DNA from: Zea mays
Taxonomy: Eukaryota > Streptophyta > Magnoliopsida > Poales > Poaceae
Length of the DNA: 64,000 nt
Direction: 5' to 3'
NCBI RefSeq assembly: GCF_902167145.1
Contig: NC_050104.1
Span: 13,724,001 to 13,788,000, forward strand
The position numbers and the translations under genes are program-made. Positions 9,677 to 20,531 of this stretch are shown here, piece by piece (position 1 is the stretch's first letter; each line of letters opens with the position of its first letter). Under the pieces are notes generated by a model that made no database searches, was not told the origin of the DNA, and saw nothing but the letters and a program-made list of their open reading frames with translations.

Positions 9677-11084
9677 GTAATTTTTTATCCTCATGCTTTT
9701 GTGTTATAATTTAATTATAGCATCACATTGTAGCCATTGGCTTTTTTTATATCATGATATGTAAATTCTTGTTTGGGCATAAATGCAGATAGAGCAGCTT
9801 GACAGATTTATTTTCTATCAGAATTTTAGCCTATAATCGAGAAGCACTGAGATGTATAATACAAAGATATTCATTCATCCGCCACGTTAGTGCATGATTT
9901 GTGCATATAATAATTCTGTCCGCCACATTGAGTGTGCCTATAGTCGAGAAGCACTGAGATGCTAGTTGGAGCTAGCGTCCTTGTTCAAACAAAGCATCGT
10001 AGAACTATTTCGATCTACATATTGAATTGATGGCTAGGTGCATGCATATGTACTTGAACAACAATGCTTTTCTGAACCTCTGATCAACAGAATCCAGCAT
10101 CTGGTTTTTTCAAACTGTTATGCTTTTAAATCGCGGGTACTTGTTAGTATCCATGCACAACACAAAGTGTGGTCGTGTGGTGAACAAATCTCTTTTCAGA
10201 TTTGCGCTCAGCTCATCGTGTGTGGTGTACCTAATTAAGCTTCTGTTTCTTTTCTGTATTCTTTCTTTCTTTTTTTATAAGGGTGCTCCTGTTATTAGCA
10301 AATCCTGGAGAATGCATGCAAGTTCTTCTTTATTTGTATCACTATCTCTTAGCATAGTTCTCTAACTTTCGATGCACGTACAAGTCTATTTTTTATAAAA
10401 AAACTGTCTATATATGGGGGCACATAGAATTCTGTGGACGTGTGCATCAATCATCACATGCTGTTGTGCCTGATGTCCTGTGGATTGGTGTTCGATCTCG
10501 TGAATTCGAGTTGTCCTCCATTCCTCCTGCATGATAGATATATTAGACATTTGGAACTGTTTTTTGGCAGCTACATATATACCAACTGACAGACATTTGG
10601 AACTGTTTTTTTGTGTGTGTTTAGGTTACTGAATTGGAACGAAAAAAATCCATAAAGTGTTGAAGACTAAGTGGATCGAGCGCGCGTGAGGGTTGTCGTA
10701 AAATGTCCACCGTTATTAAGAGGGCTAATGAATTCCCAATCGATTGTAGCTACATGCATGAAGGAGTGCACACAGTGTCCTACGTCCACAGGATCGTCAG
10801 CTATTTCATGCAAGCATCCGCACAAGTGTCCTACTATATATTATTGTGTTATGATACTTGAGACTTTTATTATAACTATGTATGAGATATTGTCTTTTAT
10901 TAGTACTGAATGAGATGTGTCTTATTATGACTATGGATGAGACTTTTGTGATGTAATTGATGTGACTATGGATTTAAATATTGTTATGTGATTGTGTGTG
11001 AGATGTTTTATGTGAAAATATGTTGTGCTATATATTTGTTATGATGTGGAATGTGGTGTAAAATAAAAATAAAAAGCATTTGTA

Positions 11085-11490
11085 ATGCTGGTCAAATTAA
11101 CTTCCTAGAGGCTTATTGGGCCGTAGGAAGTTAGCCAGCCAACTTCCTAGGGGCTACAGTCAGCCATAGGAAGTTAGCCAGCTAACTTCCTAGGGGCTAA
11201 CTTCGTAGGGCTACAGTCAGCCGTAGGAAGTTAGTCGTAGGAAGTTAGTCAGCTGACGGCGCTGACAGCGTGAAGCTATTAACTTCCGAGAACCTACTAA
11301 CTTTCGAGAGGTTTCTTTGGCTGTAGGAAGTTAGCTAACTTCCTAGAGGGCTCTAGGAAGTTAAGCTAACTTCCGACAAAAAAATTTCGAGAGCCAAACT
11401 TCCGCCGGGATGGCTTAACTTCCGAGAGTTTAGCTAACTTCCTAGAGTTTAGGGCTAACTTCCTAGGGTTTAGGCTCTAGGAAGTTCACT
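11085..11490. repeat. Right subterminal repeats of the CACTA element
   Basis: Repeats of AACTTCCTAG(A/G)GGC and GTAGGAAGTTAG in both orientations mirror the left subterminal array. Confidence 0.85.
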
Positions 11491-11811
11491 ATTTTGGTGT
11501 AGTGCCCGAGGGTCCTCTCAAGCAACAGACGCACCATCGACTCGCCCGAGGCTCAGCTCGGGTAGGCTTCGCGGAGAAGCAACCTTGGCCAAATCGCCAC
11601 ACCAACCGACCATATCGCAAGAGCGTTTAATGCAAGGACCGCCTAACATCTTATCCTGACGCGCGCTCCAATCGACAAGGCCGAGGTGACCGCAGTCACT
11701 TCGCCGCTCCACTGACCGACCTGACAGGAATACAGCGCCGCCTGCCCTGCTCCGACTGCCGTGCCACTCGCCAGAGTGAGGTCGACAACGGCTAAGTCCA
11801 GCCTCGGGCGA

Positions 11812-12035
11812 CATAGGAAGCTCCGCCTCGCCCGACCCCAGGGCTCGGACTCAACCACGACTCGGAAGACGATGGACTCCGCCTCGCTCGACCCCAGGGC
11901 TCGGACTCAACCACGGCTCCGGAAGACAATGGACTCCGCCTTGCCCGACCCCAGGGCTCGGACTCAGCCTCGGCCCCGGAAGACGATGAACTCCGCCTCG
12001 CCCGACCCCAGGGCTCGGACTCAACCTCGACCTCG
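11812..12035. repeat. GC-rich ~57-bp tandem repeats in the solo LTR
   Basis: About four imperfect units contain GACCCCAGGGCTCGGACTCA and GAAGACGATGGACTCCGCC. The reverse complement of the unit corresponds to the 56-bp repeats in the B LTRs, which supports family membership. Confidence 0.75.
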
Positions 12036-12440
12036 GAGGAATCGCCACCTCGCCCAAACTCGGGCTCGGACCGACCACATCGCTAGGGGGGCCATCATTA
12101 CCCTACCCCTAGCTAACTCAGGCTACGGGGAACAAGACCGGCGTCCCATCTGGCTCGCCCCAGTAAACAAGTAATGATGACACCCCGCATGCTCCATGAC
12201 GACGGCAGCTCCCAGCCCTTTATGTCAACAAGGAGACGTCAACAAGGATCCGACAGCCCCGACAGCTGTACTTCCGCAGGGCTCCGGCACTCCTCCGACG
12301 GCCACGACATCACATGAACAGGGCAGCAACACCTCTCCGACAGCCACGACGGCATGTACATAGGGCACTAGCTCCTTTCTGCTAGACACGTTAGCACATT
12401 GCTACACCCCCATTGTACACCTGGGCCCTCTCCTTACGTC

Positions 12441-12448
12441 TATAAAAG
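12441..12448 (+). promoter_or_regulatory. TATA box of the solo LTR
   Basis: TATAAAAG lies in the LTR context CGTCTATAAAAGGAAGG, matching the position of the TATA box in the B LTRs. It could still drive readthrough into flanking DNA. Confidence 0.6.
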
Positions 12449-12724
12449 GAAGGTCCAGGGCTCTCGTACGGAGGGTTGGCCGCGCGGGAGAACGAGCCGA
12501 CGCATAAGGCTCTCACTCTCTCTCTCTCTCCCACGCGAACGCTTGTAACCCCCTACTGCAAGCGCATCCATCCGCCCTGGGCGCAGGACAACACGAAGGC
12601 CGTGATTTCCCCTTACTGTTCTCCCTCCTTTGTGTCCCGTCTCGCGCTGAGCCATCTGGGCTGGGACACGCAGCGACAATTTACTCGTCGGTCCAGGGAC
12701 CCCCCCGGGGTCGAAACGCCGACA

Positions 12725-14228
12725 ATAGAGTTTTCCTAGCAACTAAGTATGACGTTGAGGACGAACCAGTAGATAGTTTTCCCTTCCCTAAAAGGAGGTT
12801 ATTAGTTGTTCCAAAAAAATATAGAGCTAGAATTGTGAATCTTTAGAGAACATTTAGGTAAATCCTTTTGTATATTATTTGAATAAAAAATATTTGTATA
12901 AATTATAAAAATTTATATTATAAAATACAACTTCAAAATGGAGTTGGAACCAATCCCATCAACATTGACAAATATGGTGGCAAGAAGGACCAGAATAAAT
13001 GGATTCAATGCTACTCGCTTGACTTTATGGATTAAGTGCGACAACAAAACTAGTAACAATAAAATTTCCACGCTAATAAGTCTTTTTGTAATATCAACTT
13101 TAGTATCAATTTTAGGCACAAATTAATTCATAAAGAAATAGAATAACATGACATATGCGATCGAGATTAACAAAATTATGGTACTCATAATTAATCTAGA
13201 GTTTATCACAAAGACGAACCCGCAGGCAAGGACTAGTGAATAGAAAATTAAGGTATGAATGTATACCTTGCAACAGGGTCAGTGTTGAGAGCACCAGATG
13301 CGTTGTTGCCAACTAAAGTAGCCATACTATTTAGTTGGCCTCAAATGGTGTAGCCATACAAGTTGTTGCAAATAAATAGTTGATGATATACAAACCCTAA
13401 TGAAGTAGTCATTCACGACCTCTAGGAAGTAGACGTATAGTATGAAGATGCTCCCAAACAGAGTCGTGGTAATAGAGATACAAAAGTGTAGCAAACAACA
13501 GGACACAGAGGAAAAAAGTCAGAAATCTCTTAAGCAGAGTACCTAGAGAGCATAAGAGAAGCATGTCTCTTATATAGACACGGGATAAGCTCATCTTACT
13601 AAACAAGAACGTCCTCCGATAGAGATGTAATCAGATTGAATACAAACGAATATTATTGAAATCATATTTATTTTTGTATTTTTATTCGGATTCAAATTCG
13701 AACAGAAATCTCCTAGGTAGGAGTACATAAAGAGCATAAGAGAAGCATGTCTCTTAGGTTGTCTTTTATCGATCGTGTAAAATATGGAACATGATACTGT
13801 CTGCAAAGTAAAGTTTGAAATAGAAAAAATAGGTGATGTAATAGTGGATGGAGATGACCTTATATAGACACACGATGAGCTCGACTCACTAAACATGGAC
13901 GCCTCTTGCCTCTGGTGTATGTTGATGATCATCAAACCGTTAAGGCATGTACAACCTAGAGCCCATAGAACAATTTTCTAAATAAAAGAGACAGCTAAGA
14001 AACTCTATGATACAACCATGCGACTCTAGATCATAAATGCAATTAATAGACAATAAGTATAGCGTGAAGAGACGGGTTCTTCGCGAAGAGCATGTATCTT
14101 GATTTTTTCCCTTACCCACCTAGAGACTTCTCAACAAACGCATCATTTAAAAAGTTGTACATGCCCTTAGCAACTACAGCCGGACCATTTACACTATAGT
14201 TACCCCTTTTCTACCAAATTAAACTCTA
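12725..14228. other. Intergenic, AT-rich; contains a diverged internal duplication
   Basis: No gene is recognised. Two related blocks, about 13530-13605 and 13725-13910, share GAGCATAAGAGAAGCATGTC, CTTATATAGACAC and CTAAACA, so part of this DNA was duplicated. Short frames here lack any known motif. Confidence 0.45.
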
Positions 14229-14232
14229 CTAG

Positions 14233-15451
14233 CCGGTTGCCTATGCGTTGCGACGACTTACAACAATACCCACGTAAACTATCCACAAAAAATGTCTCAA
14301 GATTTTTTATTGATTATCTCCGCTCTCGCATAATATTTTTTATTTGACTAACTGATGTTATTGTTTACTCCATCCAATATGTCTTGGTACAACACAACCA
14401 ATGAAGGAAGCATTTAGAAGAGAGTTCATAACGACTGACTGAACGAACAGAGATTATAGAATGACATAACTCCACCATGTAGAGACCAAATAAGAGGAAG
14501 TTTGTGAGCTCAAGTTTCTAAAATAAGTCACATGAACTCAAACTTATAAAAAAGATAGATCAAAATATGAAGTGGTTGCTAAAGTCAGGCATCAATAAAA
14601 ACTGGATGCGCTCCATACAAATTATGGTAGTTTGTAGCAATTACTAACATTTAAAACCAACATTTAATGTTAGCGTGACAAATCATTGCTGCTCCATCCA
14701 ATTCAGCAACCTCAAACACCATGGAGTCCATTGCGCCAATGTGGTCTCAGAAACGACCTAATGCATGAGAACCAAGAACACAAGGGACGAGCACTCTCTG
14801 GTAGTGCCCGCATGGATCTCCAAATCCTAACACATATTTTTGTAGGATCCACGAGCCATCGTCTAAATAACACAAACCATGTGTAGACAATAAATAAAGT
14901 ATTAACATATCCAAATTATGTTCAGTTATTAGCACAACAAAAAACTAACACCCAAAACAACATAGGAACAACACAATAATTTTTACAATGACAGAAGGAT
15001 GGGTGATAGGTACATAGAAGTGGTAGAAGCATACCGAGTCAACACCATGGTAAGGAAAATGCCATATAGACAGGCGATGTTGAGCCATCGAACATGTACT
15101 ATAGGCAGCAAATTAGGGACCCCATCACTCGTCTCCCCCACTTCCAAGGTTTCGTAGAGCAGGAAGGGAAGAAAAGAGGCGAGCATACATGTTCGTTGCC
15201 GAAGAAGGACATGACGAAGACCTGTGTATCTGGAGGCGACATAGGTAGTATACCGCTAGATACATATAGGGAGAGAGCACGCAAGCGGAGAAAGAAGCAC
15301 AACCGGAGCAGCTCCAAACCGAGAGGCACCCGCACTAGGCGTTTGGTCAAAGAAGGACAAGAGAATGCGAGTTCCTTCCCAGCCCGGGATCCGCCGAGGC
15401 GACACACCACCACCACCACCAACTCTATAGCATAGGACGACTGTTGCCGCG
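14233..15451 (-). other. 3' part of the putative Helitron, captured gene-like DNA, unidentified
   Basis: On the minus strand the block near 14690-14880 looks exon-like: an acceptor TTATTTAG precedes DDGSWILQKYVLGFGDPCG, and a further in-frame stretch follows. The stretch 15099-15420 contains GC-rich and repeat-like (GGTGGTGGTGG) sequence. I do not recognise the source gene or genes. The combination of exon-like islands between Helitron ends fits captured gene fragments, which is inference. Confidence 0.35.
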
Positions 15452-16828
15452 CTACGAGCTTGGGTTGTCCAATATCTCAGACCTGGACTCTCCATCGCCA
15501 AGATAACCTAAGCATGACAGGCACCACCGTGTCCTCCTCGGCGGCACGCACGAAGAAAGGCCAGGAGCAAGACCGACTCGCCCGTACTCGCGTCGACGAG
15601 CATCGGTCAGGTCGCTGTTGCGACCGTGGGTGGGTGTAGGATCTAGGACACCGGCTAGAGGGGGGTGAATAGGCGGTTTTGACTAAAATCAAAAACACTA
15701 GGTAAATTTAATCAATATAACAAGAGGAATAAATTCTCTAGTGACAATAAGTAAACAATGTATGAGAAACAACTGCGGTGATTGAATACTTGAGAAACAA
15801 TATGCAAAACACTAATTACTTGCAAAGCAATAAGTAATGCAAGAAGGTAGAGACACCGAAATTTATCCCGTGGTATCGGTGATTTGCCGATCACCCCTAA
15901 TCCACGTTGAGGTGGAATTCAAGCTCTCACTTGCTCCTCTATCAAGTCACGGCTTGATCTTTGAGCCAAGTGGACAAGAAATCACTCAATACCTCGATTC
16001 CACTAATGTCACCTTTGCCGCTCCGGCGAGGTAGGCGCAAACCCCTCACAATCAACACCGCGGCTTCTCCACAATCTTCTTGGAGAGCTCGACGGAGACA
16101 ATCACCCGAGCCGTCTAGGAGGCGGCAACCTCCAAGAGTAACAAGCCAATGACGCTTGCTCGGTGTACCACCTAGTGCCTCAAGAATCACCAAATGATGC
16201 AAATGCGCTAGGAACCCTCAATCTCTCACTAGAATGCAATCTCAAACAAAGAGTGTGAGAGAGTGAGTTGGAGGATCACAAATGAGCTCAATGTGTGCAA
16301 GGAATAGCCAAGAGAGGTCTCTCACACGAGCTACCCTTCTATTTATACCCCTCCATCAAAATCCAACCGTTATGTGCAAAAAGCACATGTTCTGCGCACA
16401 CGCGGATGGTCCGCGCCCTAGGGCCGGACGGTCCGCCGTACACATAACGGCTATAATCCCCGTTTGAAAACTGTCAGAACTGTCAGAAAAGGTAGGTCCG
16501 GACAGTCCGCCCTCCAAGGCCGGACCGTCCGCGACCTGGCAGCATGAGGCACCCGAGCCTCGGTCCAAGGACAGTTAACACGCGCGGACCGTCCGCCTAT
16601 AAATCCGGACGGTCCGCGACCTGAGATAGTACTGTCCGGACTAGTCCCCCGGACAGTCCGTAGTACAAATCAAAGAAATCGCACAGTCCCTGACCAAAAA
16701 ACATTTTGACACCTGCGGACTGTCCGCCCTGCATGGCCGGACGGTCCGCACTATAATTCAAGGACTGACCCGAAACCAGTCTTCTCTGGACACGACTGCG
16801 GACGGTCCGACCCTAAGGCCCGGACGGT

Positions 16829-18086
16829 TGAAAGGGAAATGTGCCCTTGGGCCATTTCTAAGTATTTTGGTGATTGAGTGCCAACTCAAGTGCTTAAATG
16901 TGAATTTATGCCATGGATGAATAAAGTGCAAATCAAGAGCAAAGGTATGTTTCTAAGTCTTAGTACATTGGTTTTGTGTACTAATATACTTGTCTAAGTA
17001 TTGGAAACAGGAAGAAAAAGAAAAGAAAAGAGTTGGCTGTGTACAGCCAGAAGGCTGCTTCGGTCTGGAGCACCGGACTGTCCGGTGGTGCACCGGACAG
17101 TGTCCGGTGCGCCAGGCTGCCTCGGCCGAAGAGGCCGCTCTCGGGAATTTGCTGACGGCGTACGACTAAAATTCACCGGACTGTCCGGTGTGCACCGGAC
17201 TGTCCGGTGAGCCAACGGTCGGCCGGGCCAACGGTCGGCCGCGGATTCTGCGCGCGACATGTGGCCAAGCCAACGGTCGGAAGGGGGCACCGGACTGTCC
17301 GGTGTGCACCGGACATGTCCGGTGCGCCAACGGCTCTCAGATCTGCAACGGTCGGCTTCGCCATTTAAGGAAAGGAATCGGGCACCGGACACTGTCCGGT
17401 GTGCACCGGACTATCCGGTGCGCCCGATGACAGAAGGCAAGGATGGCCTTCCAGATTTGTTCTCAACGGCTCCTAGCTGCCTTGGGGCTATAAAAGGGAC
17501 CCCTAGGCGCATGGAGGAGCACACCAAGCATTCCTACAACATTCCTAAGCACCAAGACATCGATCTCACGCATTCGTTTCATTGTGATAGCATCTAGAGC
17601 TCTTGTTGAGTTGCGAACTCTTTGAGTTGTGTTGCGAGCTCTTGTTGCGACTTGTGTGCGTGTTGTTGCTCTGATCTTTTGAAGTCTTGTGTGCGTTGCT
17701 CATTCCCCCTTTGCTCTGTGTTCTTTGTGAACTTCAATTGTAAGGGCGAGAGGCTCCAAGTTGTGGAGATTCCTCGCGAACGGGATTGAGAAAAAGCAAG
17801 CAAAACACCGTGGTATTCAAGTGGGTCTTTAGACCGCTTGAGAGGGGTTGATTGCAACCCTCGTCCGTTGGGACGCCACAACGTGGAGTAGGCAAGCATT
17901 GGTCTTGGCCGAACCACGGGATAAACCACTGTGTCATCTCTGTGATTGATCTCTTGTGGTATTGTGTTTTGTTGAGACTCCTTTCTAGCCACTTGGCATT
18001 TATTGTGCTAACACTTAACAAGTTTTTGTGGCTATAAGCTTAAGTTTTACAGGATCACCTATTCACCCCCCCTCTAGGTGCTCTCA
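16829..18086 (+). repeat. 5' LTR of Sirevirus C (1,258 bp)
   Basis: It has a TATAAAAG box at 17489-17496 and several CACCGGACTGTCCGGTG palindromes (17071-17087 and further copies to about 17420). It carries a 16-bp tandem duplication near 17211-17242 that the 3' LTR lacks. Confidence 0.95.
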
Positions 18087-18088
18087 AT

Positions 18089-18101
18089 TGGTATTGGAGC
18101 C
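18089..18101 (+). other. Primer-binding site of Sirevirus C
   Basis: TGGTATTGGAGCC lies two bases inside the 5' LTR. It is a variant of the initiator-tRNA-Met site TGGTATCAGAGC. Confidence 0.7.
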
Positions 18102-18136
18102 GTTCTCTTCAAGAAAGGGACTAACCGCCCGAAGAG

Positions 18137-20524
18137 ATGGATCCTAAGGGGAAGGGAATCGTGATCAACGACAAGGAAAAGGAGTCCTTCGTCAACGAGC
18201 CAAAAGATGACAAATCCAACGACTCTGGCTCGGGCCACAGACGTAAAGATGGGAAGAAGAAGAAGACAAGACGTATCAAGGAGATCGTCTACTACGACAG
18301 CGACGAGTCTACTTCTTCCCACAAGGACGACGACTACGACAAACAAAAGACGGTTAACTCAAACTTTTCTTTTGATTATTCGCGCATTCCGCACAGCTCA
18401 AATGCTCATTTGCTCCCCATTCCACTTGGCAAGCCTCCTCACTTTGATGGAGAGGACTACGGATTTTGGAGTCACAAAATGCGTACACACCTATTTTCTC
18501 TCCATCCAAGCATTTGCGAGATTGTGGAAAGTGGAATGAAATTTGATAGCTCGGATAGTCCTTCGTTTATTAATGAACAGATCCATAAAAATGCACAAGC
18601 TACTACTGTGTTGCTAGCCTCTTTGTGCAGGGACGAGTATCACAAGGTGAGCGGCTTGGACAATGCCAAGCAGATTTGGGACACCCTCAAGATCTCTCAT
18701 GAAGGGAATGATGTCACCTTACTCACCAAGATGGAGTTGGTGGAGGGCGAGCTCGGACGATTCGCGATGATAAGGGGCGAGGAGCCGACGCAAACATACA
18801 ACCGGCTCAAGATCCTTATCAACAAAATAAGGAGCTACGGAAGCACGCGATGGACGGATCACGACGTCGTCCGCCTAATGCTAAGGTCATTTACCGTTCT
18901 TGATCCTCATCTCGTGAACAATATTCGTGAGAATCCCAGGTACACGAAGATGACGCCCGAGGAGGTACTCGGAAAATTCGTAAGCGGGCGGATGATGATC
19001 AAGGAGGCAAGATACGTGGACGACGCCTTGAATGGACCAATCAACGAGCCTCAACCCCTTGCTCTCAAGGCAACAAGAAGCAAGGAGGCGCTACCTAGCA
19101 GGGTGGCACAAATTGAGGCGGCCGGACTTAATGATGAAGAGATGGCTCTCATCATCAAAAGATTCAAGACGGCGCTTAAAGGTCGCAAGGGACAGCCAAG
19201 CAAGACCAAAGCCAAGGGGAAGCGTTCGTGCTTCAAATGCGGTAAGCTTGGTCATTTTATTGCTAACTGTCCCGACAATGATAGTGATCAGGACCAAGGG
19301 AACAAGAGGGAGAAGAAGAAGAATTATAAGAAGGCAAAGGGCGAGGCTCATCTTGGCAAGGAGTGGGATTCGGACTGCTCCTCGTCTGACTCCGACAATG
19401 AGGGACTCGCCGCCACTGCCTTCAACAAGTCATTCATCTTCCCCAACGAGCGTCACACTTGCCTCATGGCAAGAGAGAAGAAGGTAATCACTCGTAATGA
19501 TGTCACTTATGATTCTTCTAGTGACGATGAGTCTAGTGATGATGAAATAGATTACTCTAGTTTGTTCAAGGGATTGGATAGAAATAAAATTGATAAAATC
19601 AATGAATTGATTGATGCCTTGAATGAAAAGGATAGGCTTTTAGAAAAGCAAGAGGATTTGTTGTATGATGAACATGATAAGTTTGTAGAGGCACAAAAAT
19701 CCTATGCTTTAGAAGTTAAAAGAAATGAAGTGCTTTCTAGTGAATTATCTTCTTGTCATGAAAACATTGCTACTTTAAAGAGTGTTAATGATGACTTAAA
19801 TGCTAAACTAGAAGTAGCTAGTAAATCAACATCTTGTGTAGAAATTGTTGAAACGTGCACTAGGTGTAAAGATCTTAATGTTGATGCTTGTAGTAAACAT
19901 CTAGTTTCAATTTCTAAATTGAATGATGAAGTGGCTAGTCTTAATGCTCAACTTAAGGCTAGCAAAAGCGAATTTGATAAGCTAAAATTTGCAAGGGATG
20001 CCTACACGATTGGTAGACACCCCTCAATTAAGGATGGACTTGGCTTCAAAAGGGAAGCCAAGAACTTAACAAGCCATAAGGCTCCCATTCCCGCTAAGGA
20101 GAAAGGGAAGGCCCCTATGGCTACTAGTGCTAAAAAGAACCATGCCTTTTTGTATCATGATAGAAAAAATTCTAGAAATGCTTTTAGAAGTTATGATGCT
20201 TTTGATTCACATGCTTATGATTCTTGTGCTATGACTGCTTCTAGTTCTCATGTTATGCATGATAGAAAGGTTGGTAGAAGAAATGTTATTCACAATATGC
20301 CTAGGAGAAATGTTGTTAATGCTCATAGGAAAGTTCATGGACCTTCTACAATTTATCATGCCCTAAATGCTTCCTTTGCTATTTGTAGAAAGGATAGGAA
20401 GATAGTTGCTAGGAAGTTAGGGGCAAAATGCAAGGGAGACAAAACTTGCATTTGGGTCTTTAAGGATATTTGCACTAACCTTGTAGGACCCAACAAGAGT
20501 TGGGTACCTAAGTCCCAAGCCTAA
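18137..20524 (+). CDS. gag of Sirevirus C (795 aa, open)
   Basis: ATG 18137 lies 50 bp after the LTR. The protein begins with a Lys/Asp/Ser-rich segment, then the copia gag N-terminal motif GKPPHFDGEDYGFW (near residue 98), the UBN2-like gag core with VRLMLRSF, the zinc knuckle CFKCGKLGHFIANC at residues 365-378, an acidic Ser-rich stretch, a probable coiled coil at about 480-620 (LLEKQEDLLYDEHDKF) and a basic C-terminal part ending NKSWVPKSQA. The frame has no internal stop, so this is the best-preserved gag in the window. Pol follows in the +1 frame eight bases on. Confidence 0.92.
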   Translation: MDPKGKGIVINDKEKESFVNEPKDDKSNDSGSGHRRKDGKKKKTRRIKEIVYYDSDESTSSHKDDDYDKQKTVNSNFSFDYSRIPHSSNAHLLPIPLGKPPHFDGEDYGFWSHKMRTHLFSLHPSICEIVESGMKFDSSDSPSFINEQIHKNAQATTVLLASLCRDEYHKVSGLDNAKQIWDTLKISHEGNDVTLLTKMELVEGELGRFAMIRGEEPTQTYNRLKILINKIRSYGSTRWTDHDVVRLMLRSFTVLDPHLVNNIRENPRYTKMTPEEVLGKFVSGRMMIKEARYVDDALNGPINEPQPLALKATRSKEALPSRVAQIEAAGLNDEEMALIIKRFKTALKGRKGQPSKTKAKGKRSCFKCGKLGHFIANCPDNDSDQDQGNKREKKKNYKKAKGEAHLGKEWDSDCSSSDSDNEGLAATAFNKSFIFPNERHTCLMAREKKVITRNDVTYDSSSDDESSDDEIDYSSLFKGLDRNKIDKINELIDALNEKDRLLEKQEDLLYDEHDKFVEAQKSYALEVKRNEVLSSELSSCHENIATLKSVNDDLNAKLEVASKSTSCVEIVETCTRCKDLNVDACSKHLVSISKLNDEVASLNAQLKASKSEFDKLKFARDAYTIGRHPSIKDGLGFKREAKNLTSHKAPIPAKEKGKAPMATSAKKNHAFLYHDRKNSRNAFRSYDAFDSHAYDSCAMTASSSHVMHDRKVGRRNVIHNMPRRNVVNAHRKVHGPSTIYHALNASFAICRKDRKIVARKLGAKCKGDKTCIWVFKDICTNLVGPNKSWVPKSQA

Positions 20525-20531
20525 ATTTACC

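Larger units (their letters stand above)
7887..11504. mobile_element. CACTA (En/Spm-type) transposon, non-autonomous, 3.6 kb
   Basis: The ends CACTACACCAAAAT (7887) and ATTTTGGTGTAGTG (11504) are perfect inverted repeats with the CACTA signature. Both flanks are dense in subterminal repeats. It lies inside the solo LTR; the LTR sequence resumes at CCCGAGG, and the duplication is CC or CCC because the junction base is shared. No TnpA/TnpD transposase frame was seen. The interior holds exon-like pieces, including a TRM5-like fragment. Confidence 0.9.
7699..12724 (+). mobile_element. Solo LTR of a gypsy (B-family) element, split by a CACTA insertion
   Basis: The left end TGTCGGGGACCATAATTA and right end AACGCCGACA are the same termini as the LTRs of element B (32304 and 54984, opposite orientation). 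A perfect 5-bp duplication, ATAGA, flanks the unit (7694-7698 and 12725-12729). No internal region, primer site or second LTR is present, so this is a solo LTR left by recombination between two LTRs. Without the CACTA insert (7887-11504) it is about 1.4 kb. A TATAAAAG box lies at 12441-12448, and 57-bp GC-rich repeats precede it. Confidence 0.88.

Noticed and set aside
11518..12174. Long overlapping frames with repeated Arg/Pro/Ser segments on both strands
   Set aside because: They are translations of the GC-rich tandem repeats in the solo LTR.
15094..15435. 113-codon plus-strand frame
   Set aside because: Arg/Lys-rich composition with a Thr run, no motif, overlapped by a minus-strand frame of similar length; not supported as a gene.
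17001..17430. ORFs on both strands rich in TGLSG and TVRC repeats
   Set aside because: They are translations of the CACCGGACTGTCCGGTG palindromes in the LTR of element C, and they recur in its other LTR.
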